Shown: positions 1-8,746 of the stretch, piece by piece | Numbering within the stretch: position 1 is the first letter of the stretch | Layout: every line of letters begins with the position of its first letter | From: JAAFHB01 sp038236995 | GTDB lineage: Bacteria > Bacteroidota > Bacteroidia > Bacteroidales > Prolixibacteraceae | Direction: 5' to 3' | NCBI GenBank assembly: GCA_038236995.1 | Contig: JBBRZE010000016.1 | Coordinates: forward strand, 1-64,000 | Length of the DNA stretch: 64,000 nt | Position numbers and translations under genes: made by a program | Notes under the pieces: model-generated | Database searches by the model: none | What the model was told of the DNA's origin: nothing | What the model saw: the letters and a program-made list of their open reading frames with translations, nothing else

Positions 1-60
1 AGTAACACCTTTGGGTTTGGCGGTCATAATGGAACTGTAATCTTTAAAAAACTTTCTTAG
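1..60 (+). CDS. fabF: 3-oxoacyl-ACP synthase II, C-terminal end (partial)
   Basis: The first 19 codons of the window, ending in TAG, read SNTFGFGGHNG followed by TVIFKKLS. FGFGGHN is the conserved C-terminal glycine-rich segment of beta-ketoacyl-ACP synthases, which contributes to the active-site wall of FabF in fatty-acid chain elongation. The rest lies upstream of the window. It is followed after four bases by rnc, and fabF-rnc is a common gene order in Bacteroidota, which supports the call despite the short length. Confidence 0.85.
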   Translation, partial: SNTFGFGGHNGTVIFKKLS

Positions 61-64
61 TAAA

Positions 65-805
65 GTGTTAAGAGATTTAAGGTATCGAATAAAACTCTTT
101 TCTTCTTCAAGAAAGGAGTTTTATTCATTTATAAAAGCGACCACAGGTTTTAGCCCTTTAAAGCTCCGGCTTTATGATCTGGCATTTATCCACAAATCGG
201 CTTCCTCTGCTGATTTATTGGGGCAACCTATCAATAATGAACGACTCGAATATCTTGGCGATGCCGTAATTGGAACGATTGTCGCCGATTATCTCTATAA
301 CAGGTTCCCCCGGAAAGATGAAGGATTCCTTACTCAAATGCGTTCGCGAATTGTAAACAGGAGTTTTCTGACACAATTAACCTTTAAACTTGGGCTCGAT
401 CATTTTGTCACCTCGAATACTAATTCGGTCAATGAATCGAGCCATATTTTTGGTGACGTATTTGAAGCATTTATTGGAGCGATTTATCTCGATTATGGCT
501 ACCAGGGTGCAAAAGACTTTTTGATTAAAAAAGTTTTGTCATCCTACGTTGATGTTCACGCATTAGAAAGAAGTGACAATAACTTTAAAAGCCAGCTAAT
601 AGAGTGGGGTCAAAAAAACAAAAGGGAAGTTGAATTCGACACCCAGGAAAATCCTGTTTCACGTCCAAATAAGCCACCATTTGTATCTATCATCAGGATT
701 GATGGTCAGATCGCAGGGAAAGGTGAAGGGTTTTCAAAAAAAGAGGCACAGCAAAATTCAGCGTGTAAAGCACTCGAAAATTTCGACATCAACGATTGCA
801 TCTGA
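65..805 (+). CDS. rnc: Ribonuclease III
   Basis: 246 residues. Endoribonuclease that cleaves double-stranded RNA in rRNA processing and mRNA turnover, cytoplasmic. The RNase III signature NERLEYLGDAV lies at residues 58-68 with the acidic catalytic residues (E59, D66), a second acidic stretch HIFGDVFEAFIGA follows near 127-139, and a double-stranded RNA-binding domain occupies about 178-244 (KKEAQQNSACKAL at its end). The start is GTG, four bases after the fabF stop, and there is no better start in frame; fabF and rnc are probably cotranscribed. Length is normal for the family with a slightly long N-terminus as usual in Bacteroidota. Confidence 0.95.
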   Translation: MLRDLRYRIKLFSSSRKEFYSFIKATTGFSPLKLRLYDLAFIHKSASSADLLGQPINNERLEYLGDAVIGTIVADYLYNRFPRKDEGFLTQMRSRIVNRSFLTQLTFKLGLDHFVTSNTNSVNESSHIFGDVFEAFIGAIYLDYGYQGAKDFLIKKVLSSYVDVHALERSDNNFKSQLIEWGQKNKREVEFDTQENPVSRPNKPPFVSIIRIDGQIAGKGEGFSKKEAQQNSACKALENFDINDCI

Positions 806-962
806 CAATCTGATCGTTATATTAAAGAGAAAAAGCGCTCCGATCAAACAATCCATGGCACTAAATAAGTTCATATTATTTTGGCAAAAGCAGAATAAAG
901 ATCTGACTTCGTCACCAAAAAGCTAGATTACACCAACCTCTTAACGTGAAAAAAACCTTTTT

Positions 963-982
963 ATAAGGAATAACTTCCTTAT
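963..982. terminator. Small perfect hairpin downstream of rnc
   Basis: ATAAGGAA-taac-TTCCTTAT is a perfect 8-bp inverted repeat in the otherwise empty 806-1051 spacer. It lacks a clear T-run on the + side, so a terminator role for fabF-rnc is only possible. Confidence 0.3.
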
Positions 983-1038
983 TTAAGCTCCTAAGTTAAA
1001 TAATGTTAAGGAGAATCGACAACATACATTAATAGCTA

Positions 1039-1046
1039 TATCTTTG
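1039..1046 (+). promoter_or_regulatory. -7 promoter box (TATCTTTG) of the two-component operon
   Basis: TATCTTTG matches the Bacteroidota -7 consensus TAnnTTTG exactly. It ends only five bases before the ATG of the histidine kinase at 1052, so transcription would begin almost at the start codon. No TTG was found at the usual -33 spacing. Confidence 0.5.
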
Positions 1047-1051
1047 TTTCG

Positions 1052-2587
1052 ATGAGTAGAAGAATGATATATACTTTAAGTGTAGTAATGGCTATTGCTG
1101 CGGCTTCCCTTATTGGTGTGCAGATGATGAACATTAAACATACAGCTGAACTTCAGGAAAAGAATTTCAGTATGCAGACCATGCAGGCATTACAGTATGT
1201 AACCGAACTGATTGATTTTGCAGAAACCAACGAATTTTTAGAACGCGAAGCAAAAATTGAACTTCCAATTAATTATTCAGAATTATTCCCCAACTCTGAT
1301 CCTAATTTACCTTTAAGCGCTCTTGAACAGAAAGGCGAAATATCAGTCTCCCGAAAATATTCAAGTTCTGGTACAAAAAATGGAATAAACGATCATTCTA
1401 TTTTTTTATCGCAAAGGCAGCAGAGTTTTCAGACTGGATATAATGCCAAGAGTGCGCAAGACGCACAAAATCTCAGATACCAACTTTTCATGAAAGACCA
1501 GGCAGACGTGCCTTTATCGATAAGAATACCTCCTGATTTTCTGGCTCAGGCATTGGATACGGCTCTTAAGCGCAACGGTATTTATCTCGATTATAAGTTC
1601 GCCGTACTAACCACGATAGATGGTAAAAACGATTACATCATGGGAAGCCCTGACTTTAAAGCTAAATTGGGAAATAAAAAACCATATAAAAAATTACTTC
1701 TTGCGGGAGAAGATCCGGTAAAGCCAGACTATCTTTGCGTTTATTTTCCGGATCAAAGAAGTAGTTTCTTTAGTTCTACTTCATTTTTGGTCTTCCCTTC
1801 ATTGCTTCTTACACTGATAATTATCGTAATTTTCATTGTGACACTTCAGATTATTTTGCGGCAAAAGAAAATATCGCAGATAAAAAATGATTTCATCAAC
1901 AATATGACCCATGAACTGAAAACTCCCATCTCAACGATTTCGTTAGCTTCGCAAATGCTCAGGGATTCATCCGTTTCACTTTCAAAAACGACTGTTGATC
2001 ATATTTCGGGTGTAATTTTTGATGAAAGTAAAAGATTAAGCAGCCAGGTTGAAAAAGTACTGCAAATGGCTGTTTTCAACGAAGGGAAATTAAAACTCAA
2101 GTTCACGCAAATTGATTTGAATAAATTGGCAGAAAGTGTCGCTTCTAATTTCGAAATCAGGGTCTCGAACGAGAACGGAGAATTGAAAACCGATTTACAA
2201 GCTGAAAATCCATTTATCAGGGGAGATGAAGTTCACATCACAAATGTATTTTTCAATTTATTGGACAACGCTGTAAAATACAGTAAGACAAAACCAATAA
2301 TTGAACTTTCGACCGAAAACAAAAACGGTTGGGTCATTGTTCAGGTAAAGGATAACGGCATTGGTATTCCCAAAGAAAATCAAACACAGATATTCGAACG
2401 CTTCTACCGGGTTCCAACAGGCAACATTCACAATGTTAAAGGATTTGGACTTGGCCTTTCGTATGTAAAGCGCATTATAGACGTTCATAACGGTAAAATA
2501 AAAGTAGATAGTACTTTAGGGAAAGGTACCCGTTTCAGATTGTATTTCCCATTAAAAAATACTCAGAATTATGGAAAAGAAAACTAG
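1052..2587 (+). CDS. Sensor histidine kinase (HisKA/HATPase_c)
   Basis: 511 residues, inner-membrane sensor. A transmembrane helix near residues 5-23 and a second near 243-270 bracket a roughly 220-residue extracytoplasmic sensor region with no domain I recognise. The cytoplasmic part has the H-box NNMTHELKTPIS with the phosphoacceptor His287, an N-box (FFNLLDNAVKYS), and G boxes (DNGIGIP, GFGLGLSYV). It overlaps the following response regulator by 17 bp, so the two form an operon. The absence of a HAMP domain and the direct helix-to-HisKA transition are typical of this Bacteroidota subgroup (RprX-like architecture). The stimulus is unknown. Confidence 0.93.
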   Translation: MSRRMIYTLSVVMAIAAASLIGVQMMNIKHTAELQEKNFSMQTMQALQYVTELIDFAETNEFLEREAKIELPINYSELFPNSDPNLPLSALEQKGEISVSRKYSSSGTKNGINDHSIFLSQRQQSFQTGYNAKSAQDAQNLRYQLFMKDQADVPLSIRIPPDFLAQALDTALKRNGIYLDYKFAVLTTIDGKNDYIMGSPDFKAKLGNKKPYKKLLLAGEDPVKPDYLCVYFPDQRSSFFSSTSFLVFPSLLLTLIIIVIFIVTLQIILRQKKISQIKNDFINNMTHELKTPISTISLASQMLRDSSVSLSKTTVDHISGVIFDESKRLSSQVEKVLQMAVFNEGKLKLKFTQIDLNKLAESVASNFEIRVSNENGELKTDLQAENPFIRGDEVHITNVFFNLLDNAVKYSKTKPIIELSTENKNGWVIVQVKDNGIGIPKENQTQIFERFYRVPTGNIHNVKGFGLGLSYVKRIIDVHNGKIKVDSTLGKGTRFRLYFPLKNTQNYGKEN

Positions 2588-3257
2588 AGTGATTCTCGCA
2601 GAAGATGACGAAAACCTTGGCCTCCTGCTCAGAGAGTATCTTATCGCAAAAAATTACGACACTGACTTATATCCTGATGGCGAAGCTGCCTATAAAGGGT
2701 TTCAGAAAAGTCAGTATGATCTTTGCATTTTTGATGTGATGATGCCAAAGAAAGATGGATTCACATTAGCAAAAGACATCAGGATGCTCAACACAGAGAT
2801 CCCAATCATTTTTTTGACCGCTAAAAGCATGAAAGATGATGTGATTGAAGGGTTCAAAATCGGGGCTGACGATTACATGACAAAACCTTTTAGCATGGAG
2901 GAATTATTATTCCGGATTGAAGCCATTCTGCGCAGAACCAGTGGAGAAGGAGATAATTCACAAACAGTTTTCAAACTTGGAAGATTTATTTTTGATGCCC
3001 GCAAACAAACGCTTTCGGACGGAACTGAAAACACAAAGCTAACTACCAAAGAGGCAGACCTGCTTAAATTACTTTGTGTAAATGCCAATAAAATTCTTGA
3101 AAGAAATTTCGCACTTAAAACCATATGGGTCGACGATAACTATTTCAATGCACGAAGCATGGATGTTTACATTACAAAACTCAGAAAGCATTTGAAATCG
3201 GAGGAAGGAATTGAGATTATAAATGTACACGGTAAAGGCTATAAACTGATCGTGTAA
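2571..3257 (+). CDS. OmpR/PhoB-family response regulator
   Basis: 228 residues. Receiver domain at about 5-120 with the acidic pocket EDD (11-13), phosphoacceptor Asp55 (FDVMMP), the conserved Thr in FLTAK and Lys in TKPF. The C-terminal winged-helix DNA-binding domain spans about 130-226 (LTTKEADLLKLL, then YITKLRKHL). Its start lies inside the kinase gene, indicating translational coupling. A strong terminator follows. RprY-like architecture; targets are unknown. Confidence 0.95.
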   Translation: MEKKTRVILAEDDENLGLLLREYLIAKNYDTDLYPDGEAAYKGFQKSQYDLCIFDVMMPKKDGFTLAKDIRMLNTEIPIIFLTAKSMKDDVIEGFKIGADDYMTKPFSMEELLFRIEAILRRTSGEGDNSQTVFKLGRFIFDARKQTLSDGTENTKLTTKEADLLKLLCVNANKILERNFALKTIWVDDNYFNARSMDVYITKLRKHLKSEEGIEIINVHGKGYKLIV

Positions 3258-3269
3258 AAATACGATACT

Positions 3270-3316
3270 GAAACAAAGGAAAGCCCGGGCAGATTGTCCG
3301 GGCTTTCCTTTGTTTC
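3270..3316. terminator. Bidirectional intrinsic terminator
   Basis: A 19-bp perfect inverted repeat, arms 3270-3288 and 3298-3316 (GAAACAAAGGAAAGCCCGG and its complement), with A-rich and T-rich outer ends. It sits between the convergent response regulator and gdhA and can serve both strands. Confidence 0.9.
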
Positions 3317-3328
3317 TTAAATTGGTTA

Positions 3329-3356
3329 GTAGAGACGCAATTAATCGCGTCTCTAC
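3329..3356. repeat. Short palindromic repeat GTAGAGACGC...GCGTCTCTAC
   Basis: Ten-base perfect arms 3329-3338 and 3347-3356 flank an 8-base centre. It lies just after the terminator and 17 bp before the gdhA stop codon. It lacks a T-run and looks like a dispersed small palindromic element; only one copy is in this window. Confidence 0.6.
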
Positions 3357-3373
3357 AAACCGCATATCCTTGT

Positions 3374-4711
3374 TTATACCAATCCCTGTGCAAGCATTGC
3401 TTCCGCAACCTTTACAAAACCACCAACGTTGGCACCTTTCACATAATTGATATAGCCATTGGTCTTACCATGTTTTGTGCATGTATCGTGAATATCCTGC
3501 ATGATCAGGTGAAGCCGTTTGTCAACCTCTTCGCTTGTCCAATTGTAACGCATACTATTTTGCGACATTTCAAGTCCTGAAACGGCTACGCCTCCTGCAT
3601 TGACGGCTTTCCCGGGAGCAAACGTGAGTTTATTATTTACGAAATAATTCACTGCATCAGAAGTACATCCCATGTTCGAAACTTCAGCGACAAGGATACA
3701 ACCATTACTGTTCAGCATTCGGGCATCATCTTCATTAAGCTCATTTTGAGTTGCACAAGGCATGGCAATATCTACTTTTACCTGCCACGGCTTCGCATCA
3801 GGGAAAAAATGAACTCCAAATTCTTCGGCATATGGCGCAACCACATCATTGTTGCTTTCTCGCAACTCAAGCAGATACTCAACTTTTCTGCCTGAGATGC
3901 CATCCGGATCATAAATAAATCCATCAGGTCCCGATATCGTTACAACCTTTCCTCCCAATTCATTTATCTTACTGATCGCTCCCCATGCAACATTTCCAAA
4001 ACCTGAAACTGCAAAAGTCTTTCCTTCAACCGTCTTCCCAATTTCATTTAGCATATGCTGAACAAAGTAAACAGCGCCATAACCAGTTGCTTCGGGACGA
4101 ACCAAAGAGCCACCCCAGCCAAGACCTTTACCTGTTAGAACGCCTGTAAATTCATTTCTGATCCTTTTATACTGACCAAAAAGAAAACCAATTTCGCGGC
4201 CACCAACACCAATATCGCCGGCAGGTACATCCGTATTCGGACCAATGTGACGGAAAAGTTCTGTCATAAACGATTGGCAGAAGCGCATAATCTCGTTGTC
4301 GCTGCGACCTTTCGCACTAAAATCGGAACCACCTTTTCCACCACCCATAGGTAGTGTTGTCAAACTATTTTTGAAAGTCTGCTCAAATCCCAGAAATTTC
4401 AAAATACTCAAAGTGACACTTTTATGAAACCGTAAACCACCCTTGTAAGGGCCTAAAGCGCTGTTGAATTCAACCCGGTAACCGCGGTTAATTTCGACTT
4501 CACCCTTATCATTACTCCATGGTACCCGAAACATGATTGTTCGCTCTGGCTCAACCATTCGTTCCAGAATTTTCGCTTGCTTATAACGCGGATTTGCATC
4601 ATAAACATCCCAAACAGATTCAACAACTTCCAAAACTGCCTGGTGAAACTCAGCCTCACCGGGTGTACGGGCTTTGAGCCCTTCCATAAAAGTATCTATT
4701 CCTGCATTCAT
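3374..4711 (-). CDS. gdhA: Glutamate dehydrogenase (hexameric, class I)
   Basis: 445 residues, the usual length of the ~50-kDa bacterial hexameric enzyme. Interconverts glutamate and 2-oxoglutarate plus ammonia using NAD(P)(H), cytoplasmic. Visible motifs are the substrate-binding segment PYKGGLRFH, the catalytic lysine region LPMGGGKGGSD, DVPAGDIGVGGREI, and the dinucleotide-binding loop SGFGNVAWG. The start ATG at 4711 gives the standard N-terminus. Cofactor preference cannot be settled by eye, though the length and motif set fit the biosynthetic NADP type. Single gene between a shared terminator and its own promoter region. Confidence 0.96.
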   Translation of the reverse strand: MNAGIDTFMEGLKARTPGEAEFHQAVLEVVESVWDVYDANPRYKQAKILERMVEPERTIMFRVPWSNDKGEVEINRGYRVEFNSALGPYKGGLRFHKSVTLSILKFLGFEQTFKNSLTTLPMGGGKGGSDFSAKGRSDNEIMRFCQSFMTELFRHIGPNTDVPAGDIGVGGREIGFLFGQYKRIRNEFTGVLTGKGLGWGGSLVRPEATGYGAVYFVQHMLNEIGKTVEGKTFAVSGFGNVAWGAISKINELGGKVVTISGPDGFIYDPDGISGRKVEYLLELRESNNDVVAPYAEEFGVHFFPDAKPWQVKVDIAMPCATQNELNEDDARMLNSNGCILVAEVSNMGCTSDAVNYFVNNKLTFAPGKAVNAGGVAVSGLEMSQNSMRYNWTSEEVDKRLHLIMQDIHDTCTKHGKTNGYINYVKGANVGGFVKVAEAMLAQGLV

Positions 4712-5129
4712 CTTAAATTTGTTTTAATTTTTTGGCTAATCAATTTAGTTTTTCTTTTCATAACCGGACCCTTTTAAATCCAACCAAAATTACAGATTTC
4801 TTTTTCAACGTATTGGAAATAGGGATAAATCAATCAAACTATATAGTGTTATATTTCAATCTCTTAATGCGGGCCATATTGTGTTATTTATCATGTTTAT
4901 CGGTTTTAATGATATAAGTCAGAATTGTGAGCGCTCGATTCTAAAGAAGAAACTGTTTGGATAACGAAATAGTTTAGCTAAAGAACCTTATAAACTTCGA
5001 CCTTATAGAGGATGATTTAACAAATACATCACTATTTTTTATACAATTCTTCAAATTCGTCGGGGATGGGTGCGAATAAAGCATTAATTTCGCAGCTTAA
5101 TTGAAAATGAACGAATACGCTCAAAACTG
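4712..5129. other. Divergent intergenic region gdhA/leuS
   Basis: 418 bp, AT-rich, no gene recognised in any frame. It holds the candidate gdhA -7 box at 4785-4792 and, on the + strand, TAATTTCG at 5085-5092, one mismatch from the -7 consensus, 37 bp before the leuS ATG. The short palindrome GAGCGCTC near 4930 is noted without a function. Confidence 0.5.
4785..4792 (-). promoter_or_regulatory. Candidate gdhA -7 box (TAATTTTG on the minus strand)
   Basis: The minus strand reads TAATTTTG, an exact TAnnTTTG match, about 74 bp upstream of the gdhA start, which would leave a leader of about 70 nt. No TTG at the expected -33 spacing. Confidence 0.4.
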
Positions 5130-7790
5130 ATGGATTACAATTTCAAAGATATTGAAAAGAAATGGCAACAATACTGGGCCGATAACAAGACATTTAAATC
5201 GGAAATAGATCTTTCAAAACCGAAATTCTATTGTCTCGATATGTTCCCCTACCCTTCAGGTGCCGGCTTACACGTTGGCCATCCCGAAGGCTATACCGCT
5301 ACCGATATTATATGCAGGTACAAACGGGCCAATGGTTTCAATGTACTTCATCCGATGGGGTGGGACGCTTTCGGATTGCCAGCCGAGCAATATGCCATCC
5401 AGACCGGAACGCATCCTGCCATCACAACTCAGAAAAACTGCGATACATTTCGCAGGCAAATTCAATCGTTGGGTTTGAGTTACGATTGGGAACGCGAAAT
5501 CAATACCACCGACCCAAAATACTTTAAATGGACGCAGTGGATTTTTACCCGCTTATTCAATACGTGGTTCGATAAAGAACAAAACAAAGGCAGGCTGATC
5601 AGTGAACTTCCGATTCCTGAGGATATTAAAAAGCAGGGTGAAACCGAAGTTCAGAAGTATATTTCGGGTAAACGTCTTGCTTATTACGATAATGCACAGG
5701 TTTGGTATTGCCGTACCTGCAAAACGGTTTGTGCCAACGAAGAGGTATTAAACGATGGTTCGCACGAAAAATGCGGCACAAAGGAAGTAGAACGCCGATA
5801 CCTTAAACAATGGATGTTGCGCATTCCACACTATGCCGAACGTTTGCTTGAAGGTTTGGATCAGCTTGACTGGCCAGCCGGGGTTAAAGATATGCAGCGC
5901 AACTGGATTGGCCGGTCAACTGGTGCAGAAGTCGATTTTGCGATCGATGGTACTGACAAAAAATTGCGTGTTTACACAACCCGCCCGGATACATTATTTG
6001 GTGCAACTTATATGGTGCTGGCCCCTGAACATGAGTTGGTAAATGAGATCACGACTCCCGAACAGCGGGATGCGGTTAAAGATTATGTCCGGAATGCAGC
6101 CTTAAAAAGCGATCTCGACAGAACCGATCTTGCAAAAGGTAAAACCGGGGTTTTCACAGGTCGTTATGCAATTAATCCCATCAACGGTGCAAAAATCCAG
6201 ATATGGGTCGCTGACTATGTTTTAATGGGATACGGAACAGGTGCCATCATGGCTGTTCCTGCACATGACACGCGTGACTTTGAATTTGCCCAGACATTCA
6301 ATATACCCATCATTTGCATCCTTGATCCTGGAAAAGCTTCTGAAGAGATCCGCGCAAAGGTGTTGGCCGGCGAAGCCTGCTGGATCGAAGATGGGGTTTA
6401 CATCAACTCTTCGAATGCAGCAATTGGTATCGATATTAACGGACTTTCAAAAGAAGAAGGAATCAAAACAGTTACAAGCTGGCTCGAATCAAACGGGCTT
6501 GGCGAATCTACTATCAACTATAAATTGCGCGATTGGTTATTCAGCCGCCAAAGGTATTGGGGCGAGCCATTCCCTGTGATTCACTGGGAGGACGGAGAAG
6601 TAAGCGTTTTGAACGACGATGAATTACCGTTAGCACTTCCCGTTGTAGAAAAATATTTACCCGGAGAATCGGGCGAATCGCCGCTTTCGAACGCTGGTGA
6701 CTGGCTGATTGTGACTGATAAAAACGGGAGAAAAGGTCGCCGCGAAACCAATACAATGCCGCAATGGGCTGGTTCGTGTTGGTATTACCTGCGGTTTACC
6801 GATCCAAAAAACGACGAAGCACCTTTCAGCAAAGTTGCTGAAAACTACTGGATGCCAGTCGATCTGTATGTCGGAGGAGCAGAACATGCGGTCTTGCACT
6901 TGCTTTACAGCCGATTCTGGCACAAAGTACTCTTCGATCTGGGTATCGTTTCGACTGCAGAACCATTCCAGAAGTTATTCAACCAAGGGATGATTCTCGC
7001 ATTTGCATACGAGACAGCCTCCGGATCAAAAGTTCCTTCAGATCAGGTAGAAGATCGTGAAGGGAAATACTTCAGCACAGTTACGGGCGAAGAGCTCAAA
7101 CAGATTGTTGCCAAGATGTCGAAGTCGCTGAAGAATGTAGTCAACCCCGACGATGTTGTAGTCAACTATGGTGCAGATGCCTTGCGACTGTTCGAGATGT
7201 TTATCGGACCGCTCGATGCAACCAAACCGTGGACTGAAAACGGCGTTAAAGGAGTATATAACTTCTTACGCAGGGTTGTCGCCTTCTTTGGAGAAATGAA
7301 TAATATTTCTGAAGGCGAAGAATCAAAGGAGACATTGAAAATTCTTCATCAGACGATCCGCAAAGTGAGTGACGATATCCGTGATATGAAATTCAACACT
7401 GCTATCTCGCAGATGATGGTCTTTACAAACCATTGTTACAAAGCTGGTAAAGTGAATCACGAAACTGCTGTAACCTTCTTCCAGCTGTTGGCTCCTTTCG
7501 CACCGCATCTCGCAGAAGAATTATGGGAACTCTACGGAAATAAATCGGTATTGAGCTTCCATCCATGGCCCGTTTTTGATGAATCGTATCTTGCTGAAGA
7601 GACCTTTGAATATCCGGTTTCATTCAACGGTAAGGCGCGGTTTAAAATTACCCTTGCCATCGATTTACCAACAAGCGATATCGAAAAGGCGGTTCTTGCC
7701 GACGAGCATACCAATAAGTGGATAGAAGGAAAAACAATTGCGAAAGTCATTATCGTACCCAACAAGATTATCAATATTGTTGTAAAGTAA
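5130..7790 (+). CDS. leuS: Leucyl-tRNA synthetase
   Basis: 886 residues. Charges tRNA-Leu; class Ia aminoacyl-tRNA synthetase, cytoplasmic. The HIGH-type motif is HVGH at residues 48-51 after PYPSGAGL; KMSKS is at 662-666. The CP1 editing domain is present (TRPDTLFGATY, then TGAIMAVPAHD) as is the C-terminal anticodon-binding region ending in a small domain with KVIIVPNKIINIVV. The zinc-knuckle region (CRTCKTVC ... KCGTKEVE) is intact. Monocistronic, with a hairpin terminator directly after. Confidence 0.98.
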   Translation: MDYNFKDIEKKWQQYWADNKTFKSEIDLSKPKFYCLDMFPYPSGAGLHVGHPEGYTATDIICRYKRANGFNVLHPMGWDAFGLPAEQYAIQTGTHPAITTQKNCDTFRRQIQSLGLSYDWEREINTTDPKYFKWTQWIFTRLFNTWFDKEQNKGRLISELPIPEDIKKQGETEVQKYISGKRLAYYDNAQVWYCRTCKTVCANEEVLNDGSHEKCGTKEVERRYLKQWMLRIPHYAERLLEGLDQLDWPAGVKDMQRNWIGRSTGAEVDFAIDGTDKKLRVYTTRPDTLFGATYMVLAPEHELVNEITTPEQRDAVKDYVRNAALKSDLDRTDLAKGKTGVFTGRYAINPINGAKIQIWVADYVLMGYGTGAIMAVPAHDTRDFEFAQTFNIPIICILDPGKASEEIRAKVLAGEACWIEDGVYINSSNAAIGIDINGLSKEEGIKTVTSWLESNGLGESTINYKLRDWLFSRQRYWGEPFPVIHWEDGEVSVLNDDELPLALPVVEKYLPGESGESPLSNAGDWLIVTDKNGRKGRRETNTMPQWAGSCWYYLRFTDPKNDEAPFSKVAENYWMPVDLYVGGAEHAVLHLLYSRFWHKVLFDLGIVSTAEPFQKLFNQGMILAFAYETASGSKVPSDQVEDREGKYFSTVTGEELKQIVAKMSKSLKNVVNPDDVVVNYGADALRLFEMFIGPLDATKPWTENGVKGVYNFLRRVVAFFGEMNNISEGEESKETLKILHQTIRKVSDDIRDMKFNTAISQMMVFTNHCYKAGKVNHETAVTFFQLLAPFAPHLAEELWELYGNKSVLSFHPWPVFDESYLAEETFEYPVSFNGKARFKITLAIDLPTSDIEKAVLADEHTNKWIEGKTIAKVIIVPNKIINIVVK

Positions 7791-7811
7791 CATTATATCG
7801 ATATTAAGAAT

Positions 7812-7840
7812 AAAAGCCGGCTTCATTGAAGCCGGCTTTT
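7812..7840. terminator. Intrinsic terminator of leuS
   Basis: AAAAGCCGGCTTC (7812-7824) pairs perfectly with GAAGCCGGCTTTT (7828-7840), followed by TT. Stem 13 bp with a 3-base loop. Confidence 0.92.
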
Positions 7841-8022
7841 TTGTATCCCAACTTCTGTTTTATACAATAAAACCGATTGAATTGATAACAATCCCTCCGT
7901 TTAGAATCGTTGATCCTATATAACTCCCTCTTTGTCGAAAATACAGACCATCTCGTCGAAATAATTAGGGCACAGTAATTCACCGATATATCTTCGTTCC
8001 AGTATTATTAAAATGATATACC

Positions 8023-8739
8023 ATGAAACGAAAAAAACTCTTAATGATCACAGGTCTGTTGTTGCTCCTCATCGGATGCGACAATTATTACATGATCTGT
8101 TCACTCAATCCGTTCTACATCGAAAAGAACATTTTACTCGAATCACGGATTGAAGGTTCCTGGCTTGCAAATGCTGTTAAAGCGCCCAAAGATTCAGGTT
8201 CATCAAACGATTCGGAGATTTGGAGTCTTGCCGATACAACCTCAACCTGGACAATTAAACGGGCGATTTCTAAATGGGTGGTAAAAGACAAACAGGGTGT
8301 AGATTCAACCACGTTTAAACCTGAAAATTACTACTTCGCCAAATTAACGCGCTCATCAGATTCAACAAATTACGAGTTTAAAGTAGTGCTGTTCCGTGTT
8401 AAAAAAGGGCTCTACGCCGATTTCATTCCCAACAATAAAGAGGGATTGCTGAAAAGCAAACTGTCGTCAGGCAGTTTCTTTGAAGTTCATACATTGGCAC
8501 GGGTTACCCTTAACAACAATCAAATAGGCTTATCATGGCTTGGTGCTGACTGTATGAAGGAGATGATCGAAAAGAAACGTGTACGTGTCAATTACCAATG
8601 GGTGAAGGAAACCGGCAGATTTTTACTGACCGCTTCATCACACGAATTAACAGGGATGATTGAGCGGTATGCCGATCAAGCCCGGTTTATTGACTGGGAG
8701 AACCAAAAAGCCAAATTAGAATTAACCCGTTTAAATTAA
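8023..8739 (+). CDS. Putative lipoprotein of unknown family, upstream of a LytS/LytTR pair
   Basis: 238 residues. The N-terminus (MKRKK, hydrophobic stretch, LLIGC with Cys19) is a lipoprotein signal peptide, so the mature protein is probably tethered in the periplasm or outer membrane. I recognise no domain; the body is rich in beta-prone segments and charged residues. It is seven bases upstream of a LytS-type kinase gene and then a LytTR regulator, so it may be an accessory sensor or a target of that system. TATCTTCG at 7989-7996, one mismatch from the -7 consensus, lies 26 bp upstream of the ATG. Confidence 0.7.
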   Translation: MKRKKLLMITGLLLLLIGCDNYYMICSLNPFYIEKNILLESRIEGSWLANAVKAPKDSGSSNDSEIWSLADTTSTWTIKRAISKWVVKDKQGVDSTTFKPENYYFAKLTRSSDSTNYEFKVVLFRVKKGLYADFIPNNKEGLLKSKLSSGSFFEVHTLARVTLNNNQIGLSWLGADCMKEMIEKKRVRVNYQWVKETGRFLLTASSHELTGMIERYADQARFIDWENQKAKLELTRLN

Positions 8740-8746
8740 CAACGCC

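Noticed and set aside
630..926. 98-codon frame overlapping rnc
   Set aside because: It lies largely inside rnc in another frame and has no protein-like features; a shadow ORF.
4712..5129. tRNA or small RNA in the gdhA-leuS gap
   Set aside because: No cloverleaf, T-loop sequence or terminator-bounded structure was found by eye.
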